Positions 6,982 through 15,302 of a DNA stretch of 48,775 nucleotides are shown here, piece after piece. Position numbers and translations under genes: made by a program. The first letter of the stretch is position 1, and every line of letters starts with the position of its first letter. Origin of the DNA: Olsenella uli. Lineage in GTDB: Bacteria; Actinomycetota; Coriobacteriia; Coriobacteriales; Atopobiaceae. The stretch covers positions 1 through 48,775 of the forward strand of contig NZ_JACJJK010000011.1 in assembly GCF_016899935.1 (NCBI RefSeq), read 5' to 3'. The notes below the pieces were generated by a model. That model ran no database searches. It was not told the DNA's origin and saw nothing but the letters and a program-made list of their open reading frames with translations.

Positions 6982-7833
6982 TCAGCGTTTCTCCTCCGCC
7001 TTCGCACGGTCCCAGAGCTCGTTCAGACGGGCGGTGCCGAGCTCGTCCGGGGACGTGCCCTCGGCGCGGGCGAGCTCCTCCATGCGTGACCAGCGCGCCC
7101 TGAACTTGCGGTTGGAGGCCGCGAGCGCCTCCTCGGCGTCGATCCCCTCGCGGCGGGCGACGTTGACCAGCGCGAAGAGCAGGTCGCCGAACTCCAGGGC
7201 CCGCGCGTCGCTGCCCGGAGCCTCCCGCTCGAACTCGGCGCGCTCCTCGGCCACCTTGTCCCAGACGTCCGCGACGGTCTCCCACTCAAAGCCCGCCTTG
7301 GCCGCGCGCTTGGAGATCTTCTGGGCCTGCATGAGGGCCGGCAGGCTGCGCGGCACGGAGTCGAGGAGCCCGGGCTCCGCGTCCTTCTCGCCCGCCGCCG
7401 CGCGCTCCGCGGCCTTGACCTCGTCCCAGATGTCCTGGACCTCGCCGCCGTCGCCGGCCGCCGCGTGCTCGCCGAAGACGTGCGGGTGACGGCGCACGAG
7501 CTTCTCGTTCAGGCCGTGGATCACGTCGTCGATCGTGAAGGCGCCCTCGTCGGCCGCGATCTGCGCGTGCAGGACCACCTGCTCCAGGACGTCGCCGAGC
7601 TCCTCCACGAGGTGCGCCGCGTCGTCGGCCTCGATGGCGTCCACCGCCTCGTAGGCCTCCTCGACCATGTTGCGCGTGATCGAGCGGTGCGTCTGCTCGC
7701 GGTCCCACGGGCAGCCGTCCGGCTGGCGCAGGCGCCACATCGTCCGGACCAGGCGGTCGAACTCGGGATGCGTGGCCGGGGCGCCCGGGCGCGCGGCGGT
7801 CTCGGCGTCCACGCGGTCAGCGGCTTGGGACAT
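6982..7833 (-). CDS. mazG: MazG nucleoside triphosphate pyrophosphohydrolase
   Basis: 283 residues. MazG hydrolyses (d)NTPs to NMP and pyrophosphate and cleans aberrant nucleotides. The N-terminal domain begins FDRLVRTMWRLRQPDGCPWD, a family hallmark. The metal-binding helix pair EEAYEAVDAIEADD then HLVEELGDVLEQVVLHA gives the EExxE and ExxD ligands. A second, weaker MazG repeat (about 190-250: AKAGFEWETVADVWDKVAEE, then FGDLLFALVNVARR) completes the tandem form seen in E. coli. An exact dispersed 11-mer at 7380-7390 encodes GEKDA in the linker between the domains. Confidence 0.95.
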   Translation of the reverse strand: MSQAADRVDAETAARPGAPATHPEFDRLVRTMWRLRQPDGCPWDREQTHRSITRNMVEEAYEAVDAIEADDAAHLVEELGDVLEQVVLHAQIAADEGAFTIDDVIHGLNEKLVRRHPHVFGEHAAAGDGGEVQDIWDEVKAAERAAAGEKDAEPGLLDSVPRSLPALMQAQKISKRAAKAGFEWETVADVWDKVAEERAEFEREAPGSDARALEFGDLLFALVNVARREGIDAEEALAASNRKFRARWSRMEELARAEGTSPDELGTARLNELWDRAKAEEKR

Positions 7834-7895
7834 GGCGGCTCCTCTCGTCGCGTTTCTCGCGCCCGATTCTACCGCGCCGGGACCTGGTGCGCGCC

Positions 7896-8111
7896 TCCCG
7901 GAATCGCCGGGGTTGTTCCGGGGACGTCCGGGAAACGCCGCCCTTATCGCAACGGGCCCTAAGAAACGTCGCCCTTGTCACGTCCAACTCTAGAAATCCC
8001 GGAGGTTGCGCGCCCGCGAGACCTCCCAGCCGCGCAACCCCGCCAATTTCTAGACACCCCTGGAACAAGGTCCGCTTTTCTCGGAGCGGGAGGCTGCGGA
8101 CGACGCGGCCG
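7896..8111. repeat. 31-bp repeat array, block 1 (three units, hairpin, linker)
   Basis: Three contiguous degenerate 31-bp units at 7896, 7927 and 7958 share a start like TCYRRGAAAC and a middle like CGCCCTTRTC. Next is a hairpin unit 7989-8054, whose arms begin TCTAGAAAT and end ATTTCTAGA (18 of 24 bases pair). A linker of about 57 bp containing GGCTGCGGACGACGCGGCCG closes the block. The units follow one another without spacers. Nothing codes here: the 31-bp period shifts frame at each unit. Confidence 0.8.
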
Positions 8112-8357
8112 TCCGGGAATCGCCGGGGTTGTTCCAAAGGCGTCTAAGAAATGCCGCCCTTGTCGCGGCGGGTTCTAAGAAAGGTCGTCCTTGTCGCGGC
8201 GGGCTCTAGGAAACAGCGACCTTGTCGCGGTTTATCCCGGAATCCCGGAGGTTGCGCGGCTGGACGGCGCTCCGGGTGCGCAAGGCTGGCGATTCCTAGA
8301 AGCCCCTGGGACAAGGCCCGCTTTTCTCGGAGTGGGAGGCTGCGGACGACGCGGCCG
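8112..8357. repeat. 31-bp repeat array, block 2 (four units, hairpin, linker)
   Basis: Units start at 8112, 8143, 8174 and 8205. The hairpin (about 8235-8300) pairs GAATCCCGGAGGTTGCGC with a later GCGCAAGGCTGGCGATTC. The linker repeats CGCTTTTCTCGGAG and GGCTGCGGACGACGCGGCCG almost exactly from block 1. The block length is 246 bp. Confidence 0.85.
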
Positions 8358-8628
8358 TCCGGGAATTGCCGGGGTTGTTGCAGTGACGTCCGGGAAATGC
8401 CGCCCTTGTCGCAAGGGGCTCTAAGAAACGTCGCCCCTGTCACAGCGGACTCTAGGAAACGTTGGCCTTGTCGCAATTATTTCCGGGAATCCCGGAGGTT
8501 GCGCGGCCGCGCAGCGCTCCGGGTGCGCAAGGTCAACGATTCTTAGAAGGCTCCGGGACAAGGGCGCTCTTTCTTGGATCAAAGGGCGGCGCTCCGGGTG
8601 CGCAACCCCGCCGGTTCCTGGAAACGGC
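8358..8628. repeat. 31-bp repeat array, block 3 (four units, hairpin, diverged linker)
   Basis: Units start at 8358, 8389, 8420 and 8451, then a hairpin from 8482 (GGAATCCCGGAGGTTGCGC against GCGCAAGGTCAACGATTC). The linker is diverged and holds a further half-hairpin GCGCTCCGGGTGCGCAACC. It ends at the terminator of the DHA kinase operon. Confidence 0.8.
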
Positions 8629-8658
8629 GGCGGGGAGGGCAGAAGCGCCCTCCCCGCC
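8622..8658 (-). terminator. Intrinsic terminator of the galactitol-PTS/DHA kinase operon
   Basis: Perfect 12-bp stem GGCGGGGAGGGC (8629-8640) and its complement (8647-8658) with a six-base loop, followed on the minus strand by GCCGTTTCC. It lies 23 bases past the stop of the last gene. Confidence 0.75.
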
Positions 8659-8681
8659 GGTCGCGCATCGTGTCCGCAGAG

Positions 8682-10382
8682 CTACTCGGGAAGCACCGTC
8701 CTGATGCAGAGCGCCATGGAGATGGCGCCGGCGTCCGGGGTGCCGAGGCTGCGCTCGGCGGCCGGGCGGGCGCGGCCGACCTTGGGCACCATGGTGGCGG
8801 TGTCTTCGGCGGCCTTCTGCGCGACCTCGGCCGCGGCGGCCCAGGCCTCCTCGAGCGACTTGCCCTCGCCGGCGGCGGCCTCGAGCGCCTCGCCGAACGG
8901 GATCAGCGCGTCGAGCATGGTCTTGTCGCCCCGGTGGGCGCCGCCGAGCGAGAGCATCTTCTCGTAGGCGGCCCGCACGGCCTCGGCGGCGACGGTGGCG
9001 TCGTAGCCCTCGGCCTGGTCGCCCACCACGGCGCCGGCGGCCTCGAGCGCGGAGCCCCAGAGCACGCCGGAGGTGCCGCCGGCCTTGGCGGCCCAGGCGC
9101 GACCGGCCTCGCGCAGCACGGAGCCGGCGGCCGCGCCGCGCTCGCGGGCGTCGCGCGCGGCCTCGGCGGCGAACGTGGAGCCCTTCACCATGCCGCGGCC
9201 GTGGTCGCCGTCACCGGCCACGCCGTCGATCTTGGCGAGCTCCTCCTCGGCGTCGGCGATCGCAGCCTGCATGCGGGCGAACGCGTCGACGATGTAGTCG
9301 GCCGCCTTCTCGGAGGCCTCGGAGCCCTGCTCGAAGGTGTCGACCTGTTCGGTGAGCTCGGCGTAGACCTTGCGCTCGCCGGCGGCCATGGAGCTCGCCC
9401 CCTTGCGGAACGAGGCCGTGTCGCAAGGCGCGCTCCAGTAGGCCTCCAGCTCGTCGTCGAGGTACTCCACGGCCAGCGCGATGCCCTCCATGTCGAGCGA
9501 GGTCACGTACTCGCCCACGAGCGGCTCGACCAGCGTGTAGCCGCGCTCCTCGAGCAGCGCGCGCACGGTGCCCCACACCACGAAGAGCTCCTCGTACTTG
9601 GTGGAGCCCAGGCCGTCGAGAATGACGGCGATGCGCTTGGAGTCGTCCGCCGGCGCCTCGGCGAGCACGCGCTCCACGAGGAGCTCGGCCACCTCGGACG
9701 CGCTGGCGAGGTCGGTCTCGCCCACGCCCGGCTCGCCGTGGATGCCCTGGCCGACCTCCATCTTGCCCTGGGGCACATGGAAGAGCGGCGCGTCGCCGCC
9801 CGGCAGGGTGCAGCCGCGGAAGCCCATCGACATGGTGCGGGTGCGCGCGTTGGCCTTCTCGGTAATGCGCACCAGCTCGTCAAAGGAGACGCCGGCGGCA
9901 GCGGCCGCGCCGGCGGCCTTGAAGACCATGAAGGTGCCCACGTTGCCGCGGCGCTTCTCGGCCTCCTCGGGCTTGGCGGAGGCCACGTCGTCGGTGATGT
10001 AGAACGTGCGGGCGTCCACGCCCTCCTCGACGAGGCGGTCGCGCGCCATGTTGAAGTTCATCTTGTCGCCGGCGTAGTTGCCGCCCACGATGAAGATGCC
10101 CGTGCCCTGGTCCACGGAACGGGCCACGCCGAGCACGTCCTCGGTCGAGGGCGAGGTGAAGACGTTGCCCACCACGGTGGCGTCCATGAAGCCGTCGCCG
10201 ATAATGCCGCAGAACGCAGGGTAGTGGCCCGAGCCGCCGCCGTTGATGACGGCGATCTTGCCCTCGGCCATCTTGGTCGCGCGCGCGACGCCGCCGGGGA
10301 CCTCGACCACGTAGTCGGGGTAGGCCGCGACGTAGCCCCTGAGCATGTCCTCGCGGAACGTCTTGGGATCGTTGTAGAGCAT
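8682..10382 (-). CDS. Fused DhaK-DhaL dihydroxyacetone kinase (or short-ketose kinase)
   Basis: 566 residues, full length for the ATP-dependent single-chain kinases. DhaK domain about 1-330: NGGGSGHYPA (48-56) and QGIHGEPG with H215, the residue that binds the substrate carbonyl covalently. DhaL domain about 345-566: ATP/Mg site AGDGDHGRGM (389-398) and the AGGTSGVLWG loop. The ribosome site AAGGAGG overlaps the stop of the upstream dhaL, so the genes are coupled. This is the last gene of the operon. A kinase of this build can act on dihydroxyacetone or on erythrulose-like sugars. That a separate DhaK and DhaL pair is also present argues for two substrates. No DhaM is seen, so ATP is the probable donor. 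Confidence 0.93.
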   Translation of the reverse strand: MLYNDPKTFREDMLRGYVAAYPDYVVEVPGGVARATKMAEGKIAVINGGGSGHYPAFCGIIGDGFMDATVVGNVFTSPSTEDVLGVARSVDQGTGIFIVGGNYAGDKMNFNMARDRLVEEGVDARTFYITDDVASAKPEEAEKRRGNVGTFMVFKAAGAAAAAGVSFDELVRITEKANARTRTMSMGFRGCTLPGGDAPLFHVPQGKMEVGQGIHGEPGVGETDLASASEVAELLVERVLAEAPADDSKRIAVILDGLGSTKYEELFVVWGTVRALLEERGYTLVEPLVGEYVTSLDMEGIALAVEYLDDELEAYWSAPCDTASFRKGASSMAAGERKVYAELTEQVDTFEQGSEASEKAADYIVDAFARMQAAIADAEEELAKIDGVAGDGDHGRGMVKGSTFAAEAARDARERGAAAGSVLREAGRAWAAKAGGTSGVLWGSALEAAGAVVGDQAEGYDATVAAEAVRAAYEKMLSLGGAHRGDKTMLDALIPFGEALEAAAGEGKSLEEAWAAAAEVAQKAAEDTATMVPKVGRARPAAERSLGTPDAGAISMALCIRTVLPE

Positions 10383-10391
10383 CGGGCCTCC

Positions 10392-11036
10392 TTAGGCGAC
10401 GAAGTAGTTCTTCAGGCCGAGCAGCATGTAGTAGCCGGCGAGCGCGCCCTGGTCCACGACGCCCTTGGCCTTGGCCGCGTGCACGGCGGCCTTGCCGAAC
10501 TTGGGCATCATGTCCTTGGTGGCCTCGCAGCCCTCGTTCGCGCCGTCCACGGCGGCGGTGATGACCTCGGCGAAGGTCGCGCCGGGGTTGCCCTCCACGA
10601 GCGCGGCGGCCTTCTTGGCGCCGGCGTCCACGGAGTCCAGGATCGTGCGGTCGCCGAGCTCGCACTTGCCGCGCTTCTTGATGCCCTCGGCGAAGGCGGT
10701 GACGTAGGTGGCCAGGTCGGCGGCCACGAGCTCGGTCTTGCCCTTGAACGCCTTGCCGGCCTGCATGATGCCGGAGCTCATGAGGGTGCCCATCGTCGAG
10801 GGGACCTCGTTCTGCATCTTCATGCCGGCCTTCATCATCTGCTTGCCGATCTCGCCCTCGGCGGCCGTCTCGCGCAGGAAGCCCGGCAGCGCGCCGTAAC
10901 CCTTGCTCATCGTGAGGCCGAGGTCGCCGTCGCCCATGGCGGCGTCCATCGCGCACAGCTCGTCCTTCTTCTCGGCGAAGACCTCGGCGACCTTCTCGAA
11001 CATCTCCGGGATCTCGGCAACGGTCAGCTTGTCCAT
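10392..11036 (-). CDS. dhaL: DhaL nucleotide-binding subunit of a DHA-type kinase
   Basis: 214 residues from ATG 11036, which has GGAGGA just upstream; a TTG four codons earlier lacks a site. DhaL carries the nucleotide and passes phosphate to substrate bound on DhaK. The metal-binding block is DAAMGDGDLG (31-40). The usual His of GDGDHG is Leu here, unlike the fused kinase next door. The STMGTLMSSGIMQAGKAF region corresponds to the nucleotide loop. The gene sits between dhaK and the fused kinase, 9 bases from the latter. It is likely the partner of the dhaK just upstream. Confidence 0.88.
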   Translation of the reverse strand: MDKLTVAEIPEMFEKVAEVFAEKKDELCAMDAAMGDGDLGLTMSKGYGALPGFLRETAAEGEIGKQMMKAGMKMQNEVPSTMGTLMSSGIMQAGKAFKGKTELVAADLATYVTAFAEGIKKRGKCELGDRTILDSVDAGAKKAAALVEGNPGATFAEVITAAVDGANEGCEATKDMMPKFGKAAVHAAKAKGVVDQGALAGYYMLLGLKNYFVA

Positions 11037-11069
11037 GCGTTCCTCCAATCGGTGGGTCAGCGCGCCGCG

Positions 11070-12062
11070 CTAGCGCTGGCAGATGAACGGCGTGTTGACG
11101 GGGTAGTCGAAGTAGCCCTTGAGCTCGTCGTCGACCTTGCAGATGGAGATCGAGGCGCCCATCATCTCCATCGAGGTGGCGTACTCGCCCGTCCAGGAGC
11201 GGTAGACCGTGACGCCCTTGGCGGCGAGCTGCTTGCGGACGGCGTTGTTGAGGATGTAGAGCTCCTCGAGCGAGGTGGCGCCCAGGCCGTTGATCAGCAG
11301 CGCAACCTCGTCGCCCTCGGCGAGCGGCATGTCCTTCAGGATCTCGCCCACGGACTCCTCGGCGAGCTCATCGGCGGTCTTGATCGGGCCGTTCCAGACG
11401 CCCGGCTCGCCGTGGATGCCCATGCCGAAGGCCATCTCGTCGTCGGCGAGCTCGAAGTTGGCGTGGCCGACCTCGGGCACGATGCAGGGCGTGAGGGCAA
11501 AGCCGACGGTGCGCACGTTGTCGCCGGCCTTCTTGGCGGCGGCGGCGACCTCCTCGAGGGTGCCCATCTGGTCGGCCTTGGCGCCGGCGGCCTTGTACAT
11601 GAAGAAGATGCCGGCCACGCCGCGGCGGGCCTCCACGTTGGCGTTGGAGAGCACGTCGTCGGCGCCCACGAGGGAGACGGCCTCGATGTCGTCCATCTCG
11701 AGCAGCTCGGTCGCCATGTCGAAGTTCATGATGTCGCCGGTGTAGTTGCCGTAGAGGAACAGCACGCCGGCGCCGGCCTCGACCTCCTTGGCGATGTTGT
11801 AGATCTGCTCGGCGGACGGGGACTGGAACACGCCGCCCACGCCGCAGCCGTCGATCAGGCCCTCGCCCACGTAGCCCAAAAACAGCGGCACGTGGCCCGA
11901 GCCGCCCCCGGTGATGATGGCGACCTTGCCCGGCTTCTTGTTGGCGATGCAGTAGCAGCGCAGGTCGCCCTCCGCGCACTTGACCTTGTCCGGGAAGGAC
12001 GCGTAGATGCCCTCGAGCATCTCGTCGACATAGCTCTCGGGCGCGTTGATGATCTTCTTCAT
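11070..12062 (-). CDS. dhaK: DhaK substrate-binding subunit of a DHA-type kinase
   Basis: 330 residues, the usual DhaK length. TGGGSGHVPL (51-60) holds H57. GMGIHGEPG holds H217, which forms the hemiaminal bond to the ketose. GNYTGDIMNF is also conserved. It is 33 bases from dhaL. With no dhaM in view the pair may use ATP through DhaL or a PTS phosphoryl donor coded elsewhere. Paralogue families of this type phosphorylate erythrulose and related sugars in other actinobacteria, so dihydroxyacetone is only one candidate. Confidence 0.9.
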   Translation of the reverse strand: MKKIINAPESYVDEMLEGIYASFPDKVKCAEGDLRCYCIANKKPGKVAIITGGGSGHVPLFLGYVGEGLIDGCGVGGVFQSPSAEQIYNIAKEVEAGAGVLFLYGNYTGDIMNFDMATELLEMDDIEAVSLVGADDVLSNANVEARRGVAGIFFMYKAAGAKADQMGTLEEVAAAAKKAGDNVRTVGFALTPCIVPEVGHANFELADDEMAFGMGIHGEPGVWNGPIKTADELAEESVGEILKDMPLAEGDEVALLINGLGATSLEELYILNNAVRKQLAAKGVTVYRSWTGEYATSMEMMGASISICKVDDELKGYFDYPVNTPFICQR

Positions 12063-12090
12063 GGGAGCTTCCCTTCGTTAGCGAGAGACG

Positions 12091-12660
12091 TTAGAGAAAG
12101 AAGACGATGTAGTTGCTGATGACGGTGAGGAACAGGAAGACCGTCTCCATGTACTGGAACGGGATCCGCTCCTCCTCCTTGTAGGCGCTCGTCCAAATGA
12201 AGCCCAGGTAGAAGCTGGACGCGATGTTCACGCACGTCATGTCCAGGTTGGGCGAGGGGAACAGCCACCCCAGCACCGTGAACACGGCGAAGAACGACAG
12301 GCCGATCCACAGGGACCACTTCTGGTCGCTCTTGAGCATCTGGCTGTAGTAGAAGACCGCCTCGGAGTCGTGCCGGCCGTAGCGCCGCATGCTCTCGAGC
12401 ACCGCGCGCGTGAAGTACATCGCGAGCGCGCAGAGGAAGTACACCGCGCAGAGCAGGGCCATCGACAGGAGGTCGGTCTTGTCGAACAGCGCGAAGGCGG
12501 CCATGAGCCAGATCGCGCACACGAGCAGCATCTCGACGACCGTGATCACGCGGGCGCCCACGGAGATCGCGGGCGGGTTCTTGCGCTCGGAGACCTTCTT
12601 GAGCTTGAAGCCCTGCCTCTTCTTGTTCTTGCCGCTCTTGTCCTTCTTCTTCGTTGCCAT
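12091..12660 (-). CDS. Unrecognised 4-helix membrane protein in the sugar operon
   Basis: 189 residues from ATG 12660 after GAAGGGAAG. The first 32 residues are strongly basic (many Lys). Four hydrophobic spans follow: about 40-63, 66-90, 116-134 and 168-189. A conserved-looking middle loop reads YGRHDSEAVFYYSQMLKSDQ. I do not recognise a family. It lies between the aldolase and dhaK genes in the same direction, so it is probably co-expressed with the PTS and kinases. It might assist transport or anchor the pathway to the membrane, but nothing in the sequence proves this. Confidence 0.82.
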   Translation of the reverse strand: MATKKKDKSGKNKKRQGFKLKKVSERKNPPAISVGARVITVVEMLLVCAIWLMAAFALFDKTDLLSMALLCAVYFLCALAMYFTRAVLESMRRYGRHDSEAVFYYSQMLKSDQKWSLWIGLSFFAVFTVLGWLFPSPNLDMTCVNIASSFYLGFIWTSAYKEEERIPFQYMETVFLFLTVISNYIVFFL

Positions 12661-12775
12661 GGCTTCCCTTCGGGGCGCGCCGGCCGAGAAGGACCGCGCG
12701 CCAGAAAAACACCTCGGTACAAGAGACGGGTCGCACGACATGGCGCCATGCGACCCGCCTCGAGAGAACCGCGAC

Positions 12776-13444
12776 TTACTTGGTCGGGAACTTGATCTCC
12801 TTGGGGTACTCCCACTTCTGGAGCTCCTCGGGCGGGAAGGAGTAGGGCTCCTGGCCGCCGGCGCCCGTCAGAGCGTGGTGGTACAGCTCGGCAAGCTCCT
12901 CGATGTAGCAGACCTTGAGGTAGGCCTCCTCGATGTTGGTCTCGTCGACGGCGACGGCGCCGTGGCCCTGGAGCAGGAAGACGTCGGCCTCCTGGACCGG
13001 CTCGACGACGGACTCGGCGAGGGCGGGCGTGCCGGGACGGCCGTACGGCGCGACCGGGATGCGGGCCTTCGAGCAGTTGAGGTTGGCGACCTCGTAGACC
13101 ACGGCCGGGATCGGCTTGTTGAGCACGGCGAAGACGGTCGCGTACATGGAGTGCGTGTGGGCGATGGCCTTCACGTCCGGACGGGTCTGGTAGATCTTGA
13201 GGTGCATGAGCGACTCGCTCGTCGGGCGCAGGCCCGTCTGGTTCTCGATGACGTTGGCGTCGAGGTCCATGACGATCATGTCGGGGACGACGAGGTCCTC
13301 GCGGTCCACGCTCGTCGGGGTGATGACCACCAGGCCGGTCTCCTCGTCACGCGCGGAGAAGTTGCCGGACTTGTGCTTGCACATCCCCTCGCGCTGGGCC
13401 TGCTTGGCGATGTTCATGACCTTGAGCTTAAGATCCTCAAGCAT
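12776..13444 (-). CDS. Class II aldolase/adducin family protein (FucA/AraD-like)
   Basis: 222 residues, the normal length. These zinc enzymes cleave or epimerise sugar phosphates, for example fuculose-1-phosphate to DHAP and lactaldehyde. Zinc ligands are visible as H96 and H98 (AHTHSMYA) and H161 (GHGAVAV). The catalytic acid is probably E77 in RPTSESLMH. The glycine-rich phosphate site is SGNFSARD (26-33). It lies 50 bases after the PTS IIC gene and ahead of the membrane protein and DHA kinases. In context it likely splits the phosphorylated import product into a C3 ketose unit and an aldehyde. A copy of the dispersed motif with one mismatch follows the stop. Confidence 0.9.
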   Translation of the reverse strand: MLEDLKLKVMNIAKQAQREGMCKHKSGNFSARDEETGLVVITPTSVDREDLVVPDMIVMDLDANVIENQTGLRPTSESLMHLKIYQTRPDVKAIAHTHSMYATVFAVLNKPIPAVVYEVANLNCSKARIPVAPYGRPGTPALAESVVEPVQEADVFLLQGHGAVAVDETNIEEAYLKVCYIEELAELYHHALTGAGGQEPYSFPPEELQKWEYPKEIKFPTK

Positions 13445-13494
13445 TGAGGGCGCTCCAATCTGTGGTGGGTTCGGTCAGAGACGATACCTGGGCG

Positions 13495-14874
13495 CTACTC
13501 GAGCTCGGCGGCAGCCTCGGCCTTGCGAGCCTTGGACTGCTTCCTGAGGTCGTGGTAGGTGTAGAAGTAGCCGGCGATCCAGATCACCAGGACGCCGAGC
13601 GGCAGGAAGTTGCCGTTCAGGAAGTCCAGGAACGTCGCGAAGGCGTAGGTCTGGACCGGGCCGTCGATGGAGGAGCAGGAGATGAGGGCGCCCTCGGCGA
13701 GCTCCACCGCACCGGTGCTGTGGGCCAGGTCGGAGACGAACGGCGCGAAGACGGTGCCGACGTACAGGAAGATGGGCACGCCGATCGTGGCGAGGATGAG
13801 CATGCGGGGCAGGTTGCCGCGGGTCACGAGGTACGCGGGCACGGCCACGGCGATGTTCACGATGCCGGCGAAGGGCAGGATGCCGTTGCCGGGGAGGATG
13901 AACGAGAAGAGAACCGTGATGGGGATGGCGTAGATGACGGTGAGCCAGATCTCGTTCGAGCCGCCCATGAACGGCCAGTCGAGGCCGACGACCAGGTCGC
14001 GGTCGGCGAACTTCTTGTGCATGAAGTCGGACACGGCCTCGGAGATCGGGGACAGGGCCTCCATGAAGTACTTGGAGATGACCGGGAAGAGCGTGAGGCA
14101 CATGGCGGCCTGGACGCCGAGGGTCAGCATAGCGGGCACGTCGTAGCCGCCGAGCAGGCCGAAGAGCACGCCGATGATGAAGCCCAGGACGTGGTTCTCG
14201 GCGAAGATGCCGACCTTCTCCTTGAGGGCGGCGGCGTCGGCCTTGGTGTTGAGGGCCGGGATCTTGCGCAGGACCTTGTCGATGGGATAGAAGATCGCGG
14301 ACAGGAAGATCATCTTGTGGGTGCAGGTGACACCCGGGATGCCGGTGAGCTCGTTGATCTCGTCCTTGAAGAGGTCGGCGGTCTTGAGCTCGAAGACGAT
14401 CTGGATGGCGGCGATCACGAAGGCCAGCGGCACGGAGCCGGTGATGCCCACGACGCCGATGGCGGTGAAGATCTTGCCCCAGACGTTCCAGAGGTCGGCG
14501 TTGAAGGTCTCGGTCTTGTTGGCGATCAGCATGATGACGTTGATGCCGATGAGCAGCGGGAAGACCAGGATGGCGAAGGGCCACGACCAGGCGATGGCCG
14601 CCATGGTGGTCCAGCCGCCGTCCATGATTGGCAGGTCGATGCCCAGACGGGTGAGCATGGCCTCGCCGACGGGCTGGACGAGACCGGACATGTAGTTGAT
14701 GAGCATGGACATGCCGGAGAAGGCGACGCCGAGCAGGATGCCGGAGCTGATCGCGTCCTTGACCTTCATGCGGACGACGAGGCCCATGACGATCATGATG
14801 ATGGGCACGAAGACGGCGGCGCCCACGCTGTTCAGGAATTCCTGAATCCAAGCAGTTGCTTGTGCGAGGTCCAT
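13495..14874 (-). CDS. PTS galactitol-family transporter subunit IIC
   Basis: 459 residues with about 9-11 membrane spans. The protein matches the GatC/SgcC family: GMSMLINYMSGLVQPVGEAM, GLDWPFMGGSNEIWLTVIY and FILPGNGILPFAGIVNIAVA are typical blocks. The subunit forms the sugar channel and holds the substrate during phosphorylation by IIB. It follows IIB by 50 bases. Galactitol-family permeases are also found in pathways for pentitols, tetritols and unusual ketoses, so galactitol itself is not implied. The missing tagatose-bisphosphate enzymes argue against galactitol. Confidence 0.93.
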   Translation of the reverse strand: MDLAQATAWIQEFLNSVGAAVFVPIIMIVMGLVVRMKVKDAISSGILLGVAFSGMSMLINYMSGLVQPVGEAMLTRLGIDLPIMDGGWTTMAAIAWSWPFAILVFPLLIGINVIMLIANKTETFNADLWNVWGKIFTAIGVVGITGSVPLAFVIAAIQIVFELKTADLFKDEINELTGIPGVTCTHKMIFLSAIFYPIDKVLRKIPALNTKADAAALKEKVGIFAENHVLGFIIGVLFGLLGGYDVPAMLTLGVQAAMCLTLFPVISKYFMEALSPISEAVSDFMHKKFADRDLVVGLDWPFMGGSNEIWLTVIYAIPITVLFSFILPGNGILPFAGIVNIAVAVPAYLVTRGNLPRMLILATIGVPIFLYVGTVFAPFVSDLAHSTGAVELAEGALISCSSIDGPVQTYAFATFLDFLNGNFLPLGVLVIWIAGYFYTYHDLRKQSKARKAEAAAELE

Positions 14875-14912
14875 AGGTTGGACACCCCTTTCAGTCTAGC
14901 TTACAGGCCTTG

Positions 14913-14923
14913 CGAGAAGAACG
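14913..14923 (+). repeat. Dispersed 11-mer CGAGAAGRACG
   Basis: Exact copy directly after the IIB stop codon on the operon strand, which reads TAG then ACGTTCTTCTCGC. Confidence 0.75.
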
Positions 14924-14924
14924 T

Positions 14925-15218
14925 CTAGACGGCCTTGTAGTTCTTGATCGCCTCGACGAGCTTGTCGAACTGCTGCTTCTGACCAACGCCGGTGAGGAAG
15001 GCGATGCCGTCGATGACGGGGACGTCGTACTCCTTCTTGTCACGGATGATGGTGATGTAGGCAGCGGCGTCCTTGAGGTGGCGGTCGACGCTCTTGAGGT
15101 CGACGGCCTCGACCGAGGCGTCGATCTTCTCCTCCTTGAGCATGCGGTTGACCTTCGAGGCGACGGTCTGGGACGTGGCGACGCCACTGCCGCATGCGAC
15201 GACAACCTTAACGGGCAT
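14925..15218 (-). CDS. PTS galactitol-family subunit IIB
   Basis: 97 residues, a single IIB domain. The active-site Cys is C9 in VVVACGSGVATS. It takes phosphate from IIA and hands it to the sugar in IIC. Start ATG after a good GGAGGT site. The small size and the P-loop-like CGSGVATS match GatB/SgcB. Confidence 0.94.
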   Translation of the reverse strand: MPVKVVVACGSGVATSQTVASKVNRMLKEEKIDASVEAVDLKSVDRHLKDAAAYITIIRDKKEYDVPVIDGIAFLTGVGQKQQFDKLVEAIKNYKAV

Positions 15219-15302
15219 TTCTGTTACCTCCTGTTTCTCGTCCTACAGTTCCAACGCTATGTGCAAAAGGCCCCTGTCCAGGCCTGTGTTGCCGTGAGGC
15301 GC

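Noticed and set aside
7896-8628. CRISPR array
   Set aside because: The 31-bp units are contiguous and degenerate with no unique spacers, and no cas genes lie nearby.
8574-12119. Very long plus-strand open frame (1181 codons)
   Set aside because: It is antisense to the DHA kinase operon, has low-complexity Gly/Ala/Arg/His composition and no ribosome site. High GC keeps such frames open.
12661-12741. Longer N-terminus for the 4-helix membrane protein
   Set aside because: The upstream reading is Arg-rich and lacks a ribosome site; GAAGGGAAG precedes the ATG at 12660.
13444-14928. Long acidic plus-strand frame opposite the PTS IIC gene
   Set aside because: Asp/Glu/Gly/Val-rich shadow of a clear membrane-protein gene on the other strand.
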